Shown here: positions 47,101 through 60,700 of the stretch, piece by piece
How the letters are laid out: each line of letters begins with the position of its first letter
Numbering within the stretch: the stretch's first letter is position 1
Source: Membranipora membranacea
Taxonomy: Eukaryota > Bryozoa > Gymnolaemata > Cheilostomatida > Membraniporidae
Direction of reading: 5' to 3'
Length of the DNA stretch: 64,000 nucleotides
Assembly (NCBI GenBank): GCA_914767715.1
Contig: OU612075.1
Span: 20,150,001-20,214,000, forward strand
The notes under the pieces: model-generated
What the model was told of the DNA's origin: nothing
Database searches by the model: none
What the model saw: the letters and a program-made list of their open reading frames with translations, nothing else
Position numbers and translations under genes: made by a program

Positions 47101-48223
47101 GGTCAAAAACTTGGGTTTGCATGACAAATTAAAAGTAAATCATTTATATCATTGTGATATTTTCTGCCAATTAGCTAACTGTTATGAGATCCCAGAGCTG
47201 TCACTCAATGTTAGCTGACATGTTTACCACAAAGTGTCATATTGGCAGCTGACATAGATTGACAGGGCATCAGTGACATATTTGATGACAACAAAAATCT
47301 CATTTATCACTTGAACTCACAAAGTTCACTCTGGTTCTAATTTTCTTAAGAAGAGTGGCACTTATTTTTATAAAGCTCTGGTTATAATAGAGATTGTTTG
47401 GCTGTTTGCCAAGACAATAATATATGTATCATGCAATACTTTTTCTGATTTTTTTAAAGTCCAAAACTATCCAAGCGAATTCCGTTGAAACTCTTACACA
47501 GCATAGCTTCATACGTCTAGATGAGAAATATTGACATATCATTCGATATTATACGATGGGGGGTTTGGTTATTTCACTGATCTCAATAACGTCTTTTTTC
47601 ATCATGAGTTAAATTTAGTTGCCATATCCGTTATAGCCAACATAAAAAGAACAGGCTGCGGATTTATGCTAAATAAGATTCTTCTTTTTTTGAGTTGAAT
47701 TCTCAGAGTCACTGCGCTCAAAATCATTGTCATCTCTGTCATTATTAATGAATGAATGAATTTATTAATTTATGAATTTAATGAATATATCCAAATCATT
47801 CACTAAGAACATATCATAGTTTCATTGTGTTCCGAGTTACTAAAATTTTGATTAAAACTCCACAGATGTAGCAGTTTAATTTTTGCACTATTGCTTGTAT
47901 TTGAAATGAATCAGGTAACGTCATCTCACAAAAATGCACCCTAGCTGAAGCTGTAGATGATAAAGGCGCAGAAGAAGCGAAGCAATTACCAGTGTTAAAA
48001 TGTTGCAATACTATACCTGATCTGGTTTTGTGACATCACAAACTGTGTAACGAGCAGTTAATCCCATTTCTGTGAATTTGGTCTTCAACTCCTCCAGCCT
48101 TTCTTTCCTCCTAGCTCCGAGAGCCACTTTAGCACCAGCACTGGCCAGATGACGAGCAACAGCCTCACCAATACCACTGGACGAGCCGGTCACCACCGCG
48201 ACTTTACCTTCTAATGTCTTCAT
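44197..48223 (-). CDS. Short-chain dehydrogenase/reductase (classical SDR), 247 aa
   Basis: Exons on the complement: 48017-48223, 46103-46243, 45532-45624, 44653-44811, 44197-44340; all phase 0 junctions, 744 nt. Binds NAD(P)H through TGSSSGIG (residues 12-19), with an RRKER segment after beta-strand 2 that favours NADPH. NNAG at 89-92; catalytic Ser near 142, Tyr155 and Lys159 (YSGTK). PGDV and SHTTD follow, and a C-terminal [15 protein letters not shown] motif is typical of YdfG-like 3-hydroxy-acid or aldehyde reductases. Probably cytosolic. It lies 566 bp downstream of the NRPS-like gene on the same strand, so a role in reducing that enzyme's aldehyde product is plausible (inference). A splice acceptor ends two bases before the ATG. 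Intron 1 contains an 11-bp satellite and intron 3 a GTAC/GTAT microsatellite. Confidence 0.93.
45085..45168. repeat. GTAC/GTAT tetranucleotide microsatellite
   Basis: About 20 tetramers alternating GTAC and GTAT lie in intron 3 of the SDR gene. The plus-strand ORF of repeated MYVR/MYVC words is an artefact of this run. Confidence 0.8.
46366..46860. repeat. 11-bp satellite, 45 units, in SDR intron 1
   Basis: Exactly 45 tandem units of TACCTCGATAG occupy 495 bp with no insertion or deletion. Ten units (numbers 7, 12, 15, 19, 21, 25, 26, 30, 36 and 41) carry the same C-to-A change (TAACTCGATAG), and two others have single substitutions (TACCTCGAAAG, TACCTCGATAA). Each unit contains the palindrome TCGA. 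It lies wholly within the 1.77-kb first intron of the SDR gene. Confidence 0.95.
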
Positions 48224-48426
48224 ACCTAAAGAATTGATTGTTTTTGGATTTGATTCTTATTCAACCTCGTCAAAATCAGTCCAAATGACACAACCCTTAC
48301 GCAAACTCTCATAGCACAATTTTCAAAGATTGTCTTGATAATAGGCCACCATCACAGCAATGAACTCCCTCTCATTGATCACAAGCACTTCATATTTGAA
48401 AGCATCATCAGATTTTTGCGAAAAGC

Positions 48427-48432
48427 TTTATT
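48427..48432 (-). terminator. Candidate poly(A) signal of the NRPS-like gene
   Basis: AATAAA on the minus strand lies 358 bases after the stop codon of the NRPS-like gene and about 200 bases before the SDR start codon. A second AATAAA is at 48611-48616. Either would end the upstream transcript inside the short intergenic space. Confidence 0.45.
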
Positions 48433-48789
48433 GAATTCAAAAGCTTTGTACTAAGAGTTTTGAAAACCCTTTTGTGCAGAGGCTTATTTTATAATTGAAG
48501 TCCTACTTCAACGCATGGGACACATGGGACGGTATGCTACTATATTGTCCATTGCAGTAATGTAGTGGAACATCTTCACTTAGCTACGCAAGACCTTGAG
48601 AATACAATATTTTATTTTCATTTTCTACTAATTTAATCCTATATTGAGCTTCTATTCCACAGTTTACATGATAATATGAGTGCAGGAGTCTAACTGTTGA
48701 TTTGATACAAGAGACTCAAAATTAACACAAGCCAACTAATGTTAAGTGGTCTGAACCCCTCCCCCCCCCCCGCCGGATCAGCTCAATCA

Positions 48790-51700
48790 CTAACCTGAAG
48801 CTATGATAGTACACTCTGGTAGTAGTTTAGCTGATCTCAGTCCCTTAATGTATGTGTGGAGTAGTGAGTCGTTGATGGTCGGATACTGGAGGTCAAACTC
48901 AGGAAGTACGTAGAATAAATTGGCGTTTTTAAACTTTCTCTTACTCTCTAATGCTTTTTGTGACCTGTCAATATGTAATATTTTATATCTCATGGATATA
49001 GCGTTACAAGTGACATCAGAGTGAGCTCAGTCATTCTTCTGTTCTAGTAGGCTATACCATATAACAAAGTGTATTTTAACAGCAAGCTTTAACAAGAATG
49101 ATGTGTCCACTATCTATTTTACAGCGGCCACTGGGTTTCGATCATCAATAATATTAGCATGGCGTTCCACCCAACTCAGGTGCAATGATTAATGGACAGG
49201 GCCTTTCCATCATTGCCATTATCATTGTCTAAATTTAAAATGAATACATTTTATTTTGTTAGAACCAACAACAGAACTCAGGGCAAAAAGTCTCTCGGCC
49301 TAAAGAATATTATTCACAGCTAGATTTAAAACTCTTACATTAGAAATAATCGAACTTACAGACTATCTGTTCCGACGAGACGCTGTAGAACAGGCACCTG
49401 ACTACCCGCTGGTCCTTTAAGGCTGCGAAATAATAACAAAGCAATAAGGTAACAGGTATAAGTAACCTACCGGACACTGCTAGGGAGATGCAAGCCAGAC
49501 ACTTGTGAGACGGATGTGTGGTCTGTCATTCCCAAGAGTGACCGATTGTACAACACACGGCGATAACCTCGGACCTTGATCGAGAAGACCCTTTACATAA
49601 CGCCTAATAATTGCTACTTTTATACAGAGCACACACAAGCGGACCCCCCCCCCCCCTTCCCATAAAGTAGCTTTAGTTGATAAATTTAGTGATTAGCAGT
49701 AAGCAACGCAGAGATTTACAATGTATCATTGTGTGCATGACTTTGTTCTTAGTTTCAATGTCTTCTTAGGCAGGGTGAGGAGGGTTTTCCATGCCCACCC
49801 AGAGCAACTGTTGAAACATTTTGCAGAACTTAAAGAAAAGCAAACAGTCCAGTTCCTGCTCTGCGGTGTTAGTGCAAGCCCCGTGCAAGCAAGCAATGCT
49901 CCCATGCTGCTTTTATAATCACACTGGCTGGCAGACAGGGTACTGCAGACTGATGTTTATGTAAAGAATGAGTGACAAGTATGTAAAATCAGATTAATTC
50001 ACAATTATTCAGAGTCTGCTGTGTACCTGTGCAATACAACAAAAAAACATTCATTTAATTTAAAAACAAAACAATTTCTCTGCAAAAAATGAAAAACTTG
50101 CTTTGGTATCTTGTTTCACTTATAGGTCAAGGTTGTGTCCTACTGGTTGACCTCACTCTTGAAAAAACTTTTGGGCAGACAACTTCCAAGTTCTGCACAA
50201 GACATTTTTTACTTTTTCCGCTGCATTCCTGAGGAATAATTTCCCGCACTCTGAATGAGAAAACAGCAGTAGTCTAGTAATCCATCATCTCATGTGCAGT
50301 GATACCATAAAATCATCAAATCATATGGAAGATCTTGTGCCTAAACACTAGAATAAGTTTGCTCCATCTGTGGTGGCGGAGGAATATTGCAAAAGTCGGG
50401 TATCAAGGCGCAGCGCCTCGATACCCAACTTTGGGAATATCCTTACACCACCACAGAGGGAGCAAACACAATATAGGTTTGGCAAAAAAAATCAAAACAT
50501 TAAGAAATGCAATAGCGATAACGATATAGAATGACTTTACCTTTCAAACCAGGTGTCATACGGAACAGTTTTGATCATATACCCATTCTTATTCAACCAT
50601 TCTGTCAGTGATCTAAAAATTAAATAACAGCTTGGTTAAAAACAATTTATGTAATTATAGGCCAGTCTTAAGAGGTCAGTTTGTTTTAAAAAATTGATGT
50701 TAAATAACGCTGGGTTGCTTCATCACCCAAAGCTCAGTATGTTAATTAATATCCTGCAATCAAAAAAGCAAAGATTGAGAATTCTGTTCATTCATTTGAT
50801 AGATGAAGTTCTCAACACTCTGTGTATGTTGAGACCACTCCAGAACCATTTTCGGTTGCTATATAGAGTCCACTGGCATGTGCCTCTTCAGCCAGTAGGA
50901 CACAAAAATAAAAAAAAGCTTATATAATATTTACCAATAATCAACACGAGACTAAACGTTGAGCTGTTAGCGAGACACCCACCTTACTACCTGCTAGACT
51001 AGGCAATATGACGGCTCCGATTTGTGGGAGCAGCAGTCAATCAGACCTGTTAAGTTACACTGACCTGGTTGTGACTTTCTTTGGTTGGACTAGATGGAAA
51101 ATCTTGCCAAAAGCTAGCGATACATTTTGAGAGAGAAGAACAATAACCTGGCTAATAAAGTCCACAGGTGTAAACTCTAACTCCCAGTCTATGTCTGGAG
51201 CACATTGAAGTTTTGTGAGAGCTGCAAAAAGAATAACAGCATGGAAGGTAGAAGTGTATTGTGAAATTGAAAGACAAAAAATCAACAACACCCTCTGGAA
51301 GTTGAGAAGCAGATGTTTTACGAATTTTCAACTTTGCTCACATATTATTTCGTCTTCTATTTTGTCTTTTATCAGCAAACCGCTACAATGCTCACCAAAG
51401 TAATCGATAGGTCCAAGAAGGCCAAAAACATTGGACACATGATCCTCACTGAGATTCAAGAAATTATGTCCATGATATAATACCTCTCCACCCTCTCTAA
51501 CATGATAGATCAGTTTTGCTACAGTTTGCCCGCATTTTATTCGCTCCCTTTGATCAGTTGTCGGGGGAAGGGGCAGCAACTCCAAATGCAGGCAAACTGG
51601 AATGAGGGTATGCAGGATATTGAGAACACAGGCACTAACTGTAAGATGTTTTATAAAATAGTTGATTTTTTCTGTACTGCAAAGGTGTAGCAAATCAGCA

Positions 51701-54700
51701 CAAAATCCTTAAAAATATAAGATACTATACTTTTCCATCGAGAGCTGCAACAACCTACCTTGCAATATAGAGAGTACAAAGTCTTGTTTATTCCATGCCG
51801 CCGATCGGGTATCCCCAGAGATATTTCCGCACCTGTATACCGCCACAGGTAATCCCCTCTGTGAGGCCTTGAGAATGAGCTGCTCAGCCACCCACTTAGT
51901 CTGAGAGTATCCATCAGCCAGCTTATCACCATACTGTGTCATGTCGCTGTTCTCTTTGGCTTGATCTATCTCAGCCGGAAATACTGCATCAGTGCTGTAA
52001 TAGTTTGTCGCAAAAATTATTATTTGATTTCTCACTTTTTACCATGAGGGGTGTTTTACTTTTGTGCAGATTGCAGAACAATAATAACTGGCCCTTATCA
52101 AAGACTGGGTATTCATTATTTAGCAAAGCGGTGAAAATACCGTATTTTCTTTATTGCTATAACATTAATGGCATACTTCAGGTGCAATCGTTCAGTGTGT
52201 TTAGACCATAAAGTTATTATATGCTATATAACAATATACTATATCATTATTATACATATATTATATATATATATATGTAGGACCAGGATTATTATAGATT
52301 AGACTAGACATAGTATTTATGAGTTCCTCTCTATGTGATCATCTTGTATAACTCTCACCTAATGTAGTGGATAGGTTTGATTTTGCCGGTACAAGCGAAC
52401 ACGATGATATTCTCAGTACCCATCACATTAGCAGCATGTAGGGCATGATATGGGTAGAGTAGGTTAACATAAGCAGCAGCGTGTATGATGAAGTCAATCT
52501 CTGTCAGCAGGTAACCGTAGTCCTCCTGTGATAGGCCCATTCTCAGCAAGGAGATGTCACCTACAAAATTCGCAAACAGACAATGTTTTGCTAAGAAGAT
52601 ACAACACAACATATCCTTAGAAGTCTTATTCTGACAAATACTCGAACTTCATATTCGATTCAGAACGCATGCTTGGCGGTAAGAAAGGAAAATTAATATG
52701 AAATGTGTAAAATTCTATAAGACAATTAAACCTTTTGATTGTAATTTATCATATTTTACAAGAGTTCATATAGTTATAGAGGATATGGAGATGGCCCACC
52801 GTTGAGAGCTGATATTCTCTCTGACACGATCTCCTCTGTTAGATCTTTACCATCAAACAGTTTATACTTAGCCATGTTAGACAGCACTCTGTTTTTAGGG
52901 TTATCATCTGGAGAGGAGGTCCTCACTATACAGTGAATGTGAGTCTGCAATAGTAAAGGATTATATCAGCCTATTGTTTTCATTTATTTAATCTTTATTT
53001 TCAAATTTTTTTTATCAGCCCTGTAACTAATCAGAATCAAATTTCGTGGTAAAGCTGCTGAATGTCAATAGCGCAAATCCAGCACCTTCTTAGAAGATTT
53101 TGAACAAGCACAGTTCTGATAAGAGGAAAATAAATGGTTTATTCATGAACCCAATTTTGCAAACATTCCACCTTTAGCGGTGAACTTGTCCTAACACAGT
53201 TACAAATCCATGATATTATCTTTTGGATAAGGTCATAAATATTACAGTCAGATCTATAAACTCTCAGTTAGATTTATACCTGGGTATTAAGAATGAGTTC
53301 TCTGACAAGAAAAGCTCCCAGAAATCCAGTACTTCCTGATAACAGAACACTTCCTGTTCTCCAGTTAGGTCGGTAGTTAAACATTCTCCAGAAAGCTCTC
53401 AACTGCATATCCAAACTGTCAAATGATCACATAATATATATTATATATAATACCAAAAATAACCATTGAGGATAATAAATCACAAAATATGTGTGGAGAT
53501 ATAGCTTTATCAGATATCTAAAATTTCAAGTTGTCTAACTATGTAGGAGTTGTCGTGACAACATCAATGTGGGCACAACTCTTAACTACAAAAAATTAAT
53601 ATTCTTTTATATTCTTATACAGGGCATGTATTACAAGGTGTTGCACCAACTTAAAAAACTGTTGTATTGTTCTTTTTCCTGATGACAGAGATTCTACTTT
53701 TTTCACAAAGCATCATTTGGTTCTTGAAGTATTCCTTTATGGATAAGTTCAAACAATACAGAGCTGAGAAATATTTTGTCGAAAGATTTGAGTTTGGTGA
53801 CAATATAGATATGCATGTAAATGAAGTTTCCGTTTATCTTAGGGGGAAATTTTGTGATTTAACTAGCTTTTCTCCTAATTATAATATATGTATATGAGAT
53901 GATCATAGTCCACTCAATTGTGTTTGAATGTATAGATTGAGTTGAAGCGTCAGATAGTACAGGTAGTGGCATGGAGGTGACTTGCAGACACACTATATAA
54001 ATATCAACCATGGGGCTTGTTCAGCCTGTAATTGGCCTAAAGATCTGGCAGGTTAAATGAAAATCGGAAAAAAATAGCTACACAATAAATTAGAAACAAT
54101 ATTACGTGGTAGAGAGGAAAGGAAAAAAGTAAACTACAAAACAACGGATATAACTCATGACAACGGTGAGCTATAGCTAATAAGTTGATGATAAAAACAC
54201 ACGGGATGAGAAATTATACACCAATATCGCAGCTGAAAATACCTGGTTTCCGCTAAACTCTGCACATGAGCTAGGGGACGGCTACAAAAGTGTTAGATCA
54301 ATGGTCGATTGAAATATCTTGAGGATGATACGTTGCGATATTATTGTTTGGTCTTAGTTGACAGGCATAGTCCAACATAACCTTTGACAGCTCAATCTTC
54401 GAGCAGCTTACAATATGATCAGTTCAGTTTGTATGATGAGTTGACAAATGCATTGTGTACAAATACAGATAACAGCCCAATACATCTCCACAGGGTTAGC
54501 TTGGAGACAAACTGAATGAGCACAATGGTTAAATTACAAGACACATGAACATTTGAAAATGTGCCAAAGCAATTCAGAAAAATGGGTGCATCGCAATTTT
54601 TTTCTGAACATAGGGCAGAAAACAATATGCATTCTTCAACTTACTTGATAAGAGTTGCCTGATCATGCTTGTCCACCTCTTTATTCAGGTCTACCTCTGA

Positions 54701-57700
54701 TACGGTTTCATCATCAACAAACGGTTTTCCGCTTTTCTTGCAATCAATGAGTTTTGCCATAGAAGTAATTGTTGCGTGTCGGAACAAGTCTTGCACAGTG
54801 AGCTGGACATTCATCTCATTGGATAGTCTAGCAAGTAGCTTTGCAGCCAATAGGGAGTGTCTAAAACATCAAGCAAATATAATAGTATGTTGTAAAAATA
54901 TATTTGACAACGACCACCCTAGAGTTATTCCCTCTTAGGAGAAGGAGGAGACAACTGGAACTAATTTGTTTCAGTTATACCAGATCTGAATGTTAATCTA
55001 TGTGTAAGTCAACTGATTTGAAACAATTTTTTTTCAAACGATTGAATAAGTAGGAGTGGTAAGAGAAAAGGCAGCCCTCAGATTATTAAATCGAGAAGTG
55101 TACAGAACATCGAAGAATGACTGAGGATACCGCTTTGCACATCCGACTTCATGATTGAGTTACACTATCCCCAGTTTCTTGGCTGAACATTCAAACAGAC
55201 AACACATAATTGTTATATTTTATATATTGCAAGGTTAATACTAAAGCTGGTTCTATGCCCTCTCAGTCCAAAATCACCTTGTGGTTATAGCTATTGGTAA
55301 TGGTATGGCATCGCAAAACTAATCATTATGTTGTCTACTCACCCGCCCAAGTCAAAGAAACCCTCTTGAATGTCAATATGTTTAGATCCGAGCAGCGTCC
55401 TCCAGATTGGCAGAAGCTGACGCTCAGTTTCAGAGGTCACACTGAGCTCCTGGCCTGTACAAGCCTCCTGGCTGTCGTATGAGGGTAAAGCCTTCTTATC
55501 CAGTTTTCCGGAAGCGGGCAACACCGGTATGCTAAAAAGATTAAAACATTCTGTTAGTTATTATTAACAGTGAATTTTTTAACTTTTTATCTCTGCTTTT
55601 CCTGCTATTTTTGAAGTTATTTTTTCTGTCACTGCATGAAAAACATCCAACAGAATGATTGTAGATTGACAAGTATATGTATATATAAAAAACAAAAAAC
55701 CTGTAATAATTCTACTTGAGGAATGAATTCAATTTTGTTTGTGTAGCCATCCGGTTAGGGTCTTATGGTGGAAAATCATAATGTAAGAATTGAGCTAAAA
55801 GGTTTCTAAAGATACTGTTGTTCAAGACCTCATACAAAATACCTTGAAAGGAAAATGAAGTAGGAAGGTATCATGTAGAATGGTAGAATTCTCTTAAGAG
55901 CCTCTCTGATTTCTCGCTTGGTTGTCTGACCTTCCGCCACAACATAGGCCACTAAAAACTTATCCTCTCCCTCGGCGCCCTCGACAAGGATAACACAGGA
56001 AGCTACCATGGGCAGATCCAACATTGCGCTCTCTATCGCCTGTAACAATCATTTAAAAATATTTAATCTACGATCAAAACATGCATTCGGTTGATGATAT
56101 AGTGCTGCAGCGACCAGCGCTTCAAATCAAGTTTATTATTAAACCTAATATTGTTAGTTTCCCTTACAACATAATTTTCTTCTTATTCCCAATGCACACA
56201 TCCTTTATCATCAAAGTCACTGGGTGATTCACTGTGTAACAATTTTTCTACAATGGTGAAAGTTGCAAAGCTTGCAAAGGTTTATGAGATGTCTCGATTT
56301 TGATGACAAACACAAAATAGTCTGAGGAACCTTAGAGTTAAGTTGACCAATGATATTTTACCTGCACTTCTATAGAGTAGCCTCTAACTTTGTGCATTGA
56401 ATCACATCTCCCGCATATCTCTAGACTACCATCACTGAGCAGATAACCCCAATCTCCAGCTTTGTATAGCCTGGATCCTTCAGGCAGTCCTAAGCATGAA
56501 GGGGCTTGTATGAAGCGGGTCCGGTTCAATTCTGGTCTGTTGAGGTAACCACGGGCTAAGGTAGGGCCACCAATGTAGATCTATAATAACGGAAGGCAGC
56601 TTTGTTATTAAAATTATTGATTATTTTGATTTATTTATGTGTTTTAATCAATTAAATAATTGTTTCAACTTCACATATTATTTATCAAATATCAATTATA
56701 GGTTTCCATCAAGTATGTGCAATACAATTATCTCAACTTCATGTATTATCTTTAAAAAAATAAGTTTTTGGTGTCCATTTGAGCATGTGCGATTCGCTCA
56801 ACACAATGACGCCAGATCATTATTTTCCTTAACAATAGTGAGCAGTGAATGCCATAATATCAATGCATTTTTTGCACATTGGCCAATATGAATAAGATAT
56901 GATATTTGTATTCACCTCTCCTGCAACGCCAACAGGTTGAACTGCCAATTCTTCATTCATGATGTAGACTTGGACACCACCTGGCAGAACTTTTCCTACT
57001 GGACAGTATTTCCTTGCAGTTATTTCACACTATAAACATCATGAACAGTCAATGATAGTATTTATTCTTTTATGAAGGTTGTCTCCCGATGCATTATGAG
57101 GAGACATGATTTCAAACAAGGAAGTCCTGATCATATCACAAGCTAGATGTTCTAGTATATCCATAATCTTGGTGAGGGCTACTGAACAAGTCAAGCTCAT
57201 AAATATTGATCATTTTCAAAAGCGACAAAATAGTTCCACTTTTGTTTCCATCAGTATTAATCTTATTCCCCTATTTCCCTAGTTACACTGACCATGATAT
57301 ACTAAACCTAAATATGACACATTTCATGCCATTATTGGGTTGAACATGTTCGTTCCTTTTGTGGATGTGGAAGAATATTTAAAAAGCTGCGTAACAAGTC
57401 GGCTTGATACCCGACTTTTGCATTACCACTCCATCACCACAGAGGAAACAAACTTACTCTTATACTGTAAGCTAACCTGAGACTTGTAATATTCAGACAA
57501 ATCGCTGCCGGCCACATCATGTGACTCTGATATACTGTAGAGATTCACAAATCTCATCCAGGGGAACAATTTCACAGATCTCTCGAGGAGCAAGGTAGTC
57601 ACTACCTCACCGCAAAACCATAACTGTCTGTGTAAAAAAACACATATAAGAGGTCAGTGCATGCAGGATAAAAGTGCCTACTCATTATCCTCAATGTATA

Positions 57701-60700
57701 TGCAGGGCTGTTGTTTTCTTGCTGTTAGGAAATATCTGTTCTACAATTAGGAGTCTGAATAGGTCTGTACAAAAGAAGTAACTTTTTAGCATCTTCTCAT
57801 CTCAACTTCGATTGAAAACAAGTGGAAACTGGGAAACAGGCTGTTTGCGACTCTAGACATTTTAAACATTTTGACAAGCGGGTGTAACACCAGAATGATG
57901 TTTGAAAGTCACCATATTTTGTCACGCAGACTTTGCCATATCTGTGTCAAAAGTAATACAGATGTTTATAACATGCTTTTGTCAAATTGGTACACTGCAA
58001 GGTAACTCAAAGCAATTATGTCCTTTCTGGTGGCCGTGCAGTGTGGCAAAAGGAACATCAATGGCTGAATTTTGCTGCAATATTCCGCCACCAGCGGGAC
58101 AAACTTGTCGTAACGAGTACTCACTTGAGAGTTTGCATGCATTCTTTGATGTTAGGTAAGTTGTATTCTATTACAGTTTCGAACAGAGAAGGAGTGAACA
58201 GCATTCTAGTGATTTTGTTATCCTTGATGAACTGGCAGAGCTGTGGGGGATCGTATATCACATTGTCAGGTATAATATATAAGCTCACTCCTAAAAGAGC
58301 AACAGATAATATGGAAAATCTAATCTTATTATATAGATGAGTCATACCGAGTGTATATTATGATATAAGGATATCACGAAACACCATCTGAATTATTTCA
58401 TTTCAGAGAGTCCGGTTTTGCAGACCAATTTTGGCTGACAGATACTATACAGCACTAAATTCAAAAAATTAAATTCTTTAAAATCACAAATGTTGAGTCC
58501 CCCAATAAATTATAAAATCTACACTCCATTATAATTATTTAACATTCAAATTTACCAGTAGGTATGTGATAAACTTGTGACGGCACAACAAATCTGTCGA
58601 CAACCATGCAAGTATGCTTCTCTTGATTCTTGAAGAGTTGTCGCAGAAAAATATAGCATTAGTCTTGGGAGTTTCCTCCCATTAACATGTTGTAGGCAAC
58701 TCCAGGTTGACAAACTCTAAACTTTTGGATTTGATAGTGTGTCTATTGATGTCAATTTTTCAGGAACAGACGGCCATAGGCGTATTTAATCTGTCTGGTC
58801 AACTCTCTAACAAAAAAAGCCCCGCGCAGCGGAAAAATTTTTTTCAGGAGACAAGCATCTGTTAGAGACTCTAACAAATTTGTTAGAGTCTCTAACAAAT
58901 TGTTAGAGTAGAGAATATTAACATAACCAGACAAACTCCAATGGTAAGTAAGTGACTTGTTGACCTCCAGGTTAAAGATTGGAAAATCAACATCATTCCC
59001 CAGAATAAATATGATGTATATAATGTTGTGTACTATGTCTGATCCAGCAGGTGCCCATGATGACTGCAGTGGGTCTGACTCTGAGGCTGTGTTGTGACCA
59101 TGATTGATAGCTATGACTATGATGGCCAAGTGGTGGTTCTGTGGGGTTCTGTTGACAGTCTCAATCAATCAACACAACAAAAAAATCAATGAATCAACAA
59201 CAAGCAATCAATCAACCACCAACCATCATCATCAATAATGAAATGATGATCATGATGATGATGATGAAAAAAAAACAAAAACAGACAGGTGTGCTTGCTT
59301 TGCTTTGTTGCTAAATATGTATATTGATGAGAGGATTGGAGGGATAAAAGTCAAGGGAATTTCTGGGTAACAATATATACAGAGCAATACTCCAGAGATT
59401 TGGGTAGCATTAGGGTAGCATGAGGAAGTTTTTAGGGAGAAAAGATTTGCTCTATCTGTATTTCCCTGCAACTTCGTTGCATCCCAAAGTATTAATTAAG
59501 ATGACCTTGGAATGTCAATAGACAGCAAAAAGTCTACTGGTTTCATATCAAAATTTTACTTTTATGTCCAGTGACAAAGAGAGGACAACTAATAATAATA
59601 ACAGAAAAAGAAGACAATTCCTCATTACTTGATTCGAGGGTGGAACATTTTTCCCAACACTCTAACCATCCTTACCTCTAACATTCGAGAGTTCGAGATA
59701 GTTAAATACGCCTATGCAGACGGCCCACTACAGCTCTCATTTTTCATCAAATGTGCTGTTGACATTTATGAGCGAAAGTGTTACCTTTGCATAGAGAGCG
59801 GAAGAGCTCCCAGACAATGAATATATTACAAGCCTCTCTCTCATTCTCTTCATACGGGTAGGTATCATGTCTCCATGTGTAAGAGTATACAGCACCTCGG
59901 TGTGGGCACTGGATTCCTATTAGATATAAAAAAAATCAGAATTAAAAAATCATAAACTATGACAATCTGGCAGGGGGTCTTTCAATTAGAAACAGCCAAA
60001 ATCGCGAATGGATCGCTCATTCAGTGAGTGATCGATACCTGCTAGGGGTCTCGCTTTCAAATCGCTCAGTCATTGATGGAACTATATAATGCTGAGTGAG
60101 CTTCTTGGGAACGATTTGTCTAATTGAAAGTTCTGAGCAATGTGATAACTTGCTTTAGTAAAGCACTGCTCTTTCTAATTGAAAGACCCCCCTGACTAAA
60201 CTGACAAGGGGAAAAAAGGTGTTCAAACACAGGCACTGCATCAACAATACAAACTGAGCTCTTTCTTACAAGAGTAGATGCACGAACCAGTGGTGACTAC
60301 TGAGTGGTTCATGCAATGCAATGCATTATCATATTGGTGGAGCACCAATGTTCATTGACGCTGGAATAGCTATCCTTGTGGGCTCTAGAAATCAGTGGTA
60401 AGTGAAATGCTTGCTTGCATTGTTGATGCATAATTAGCAAACAAAATATAGCGTGTTACATATTTGATACCTTTTGGTTTTCCTGTAGTTCCTGATGAGT
60501 AGACTACATATGCCAAATTATCTAAAGACATTGGAAGTCTCTCAGGGACCTTGGAGGCAGCAGACAGGACAGAGTCCACTTTATTCATCCAGTCGCCAGT
60601 CATGTTCAGGGCATTATCTAACAGAATAAATAGCATGTCATGTCAAGTCAACCATTAGCTAACTCTAATAGTTGTAGACGGGTGAGGGTCAGACATTGAC

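Noticed and set aside
58752-59168. 138-codon minus-strand ORF in an NRPS-like intron
   Set aside because: Lies between two exons that join in phase; part of it is a TTAGAG/CTCTAA palindrome; no domain match.
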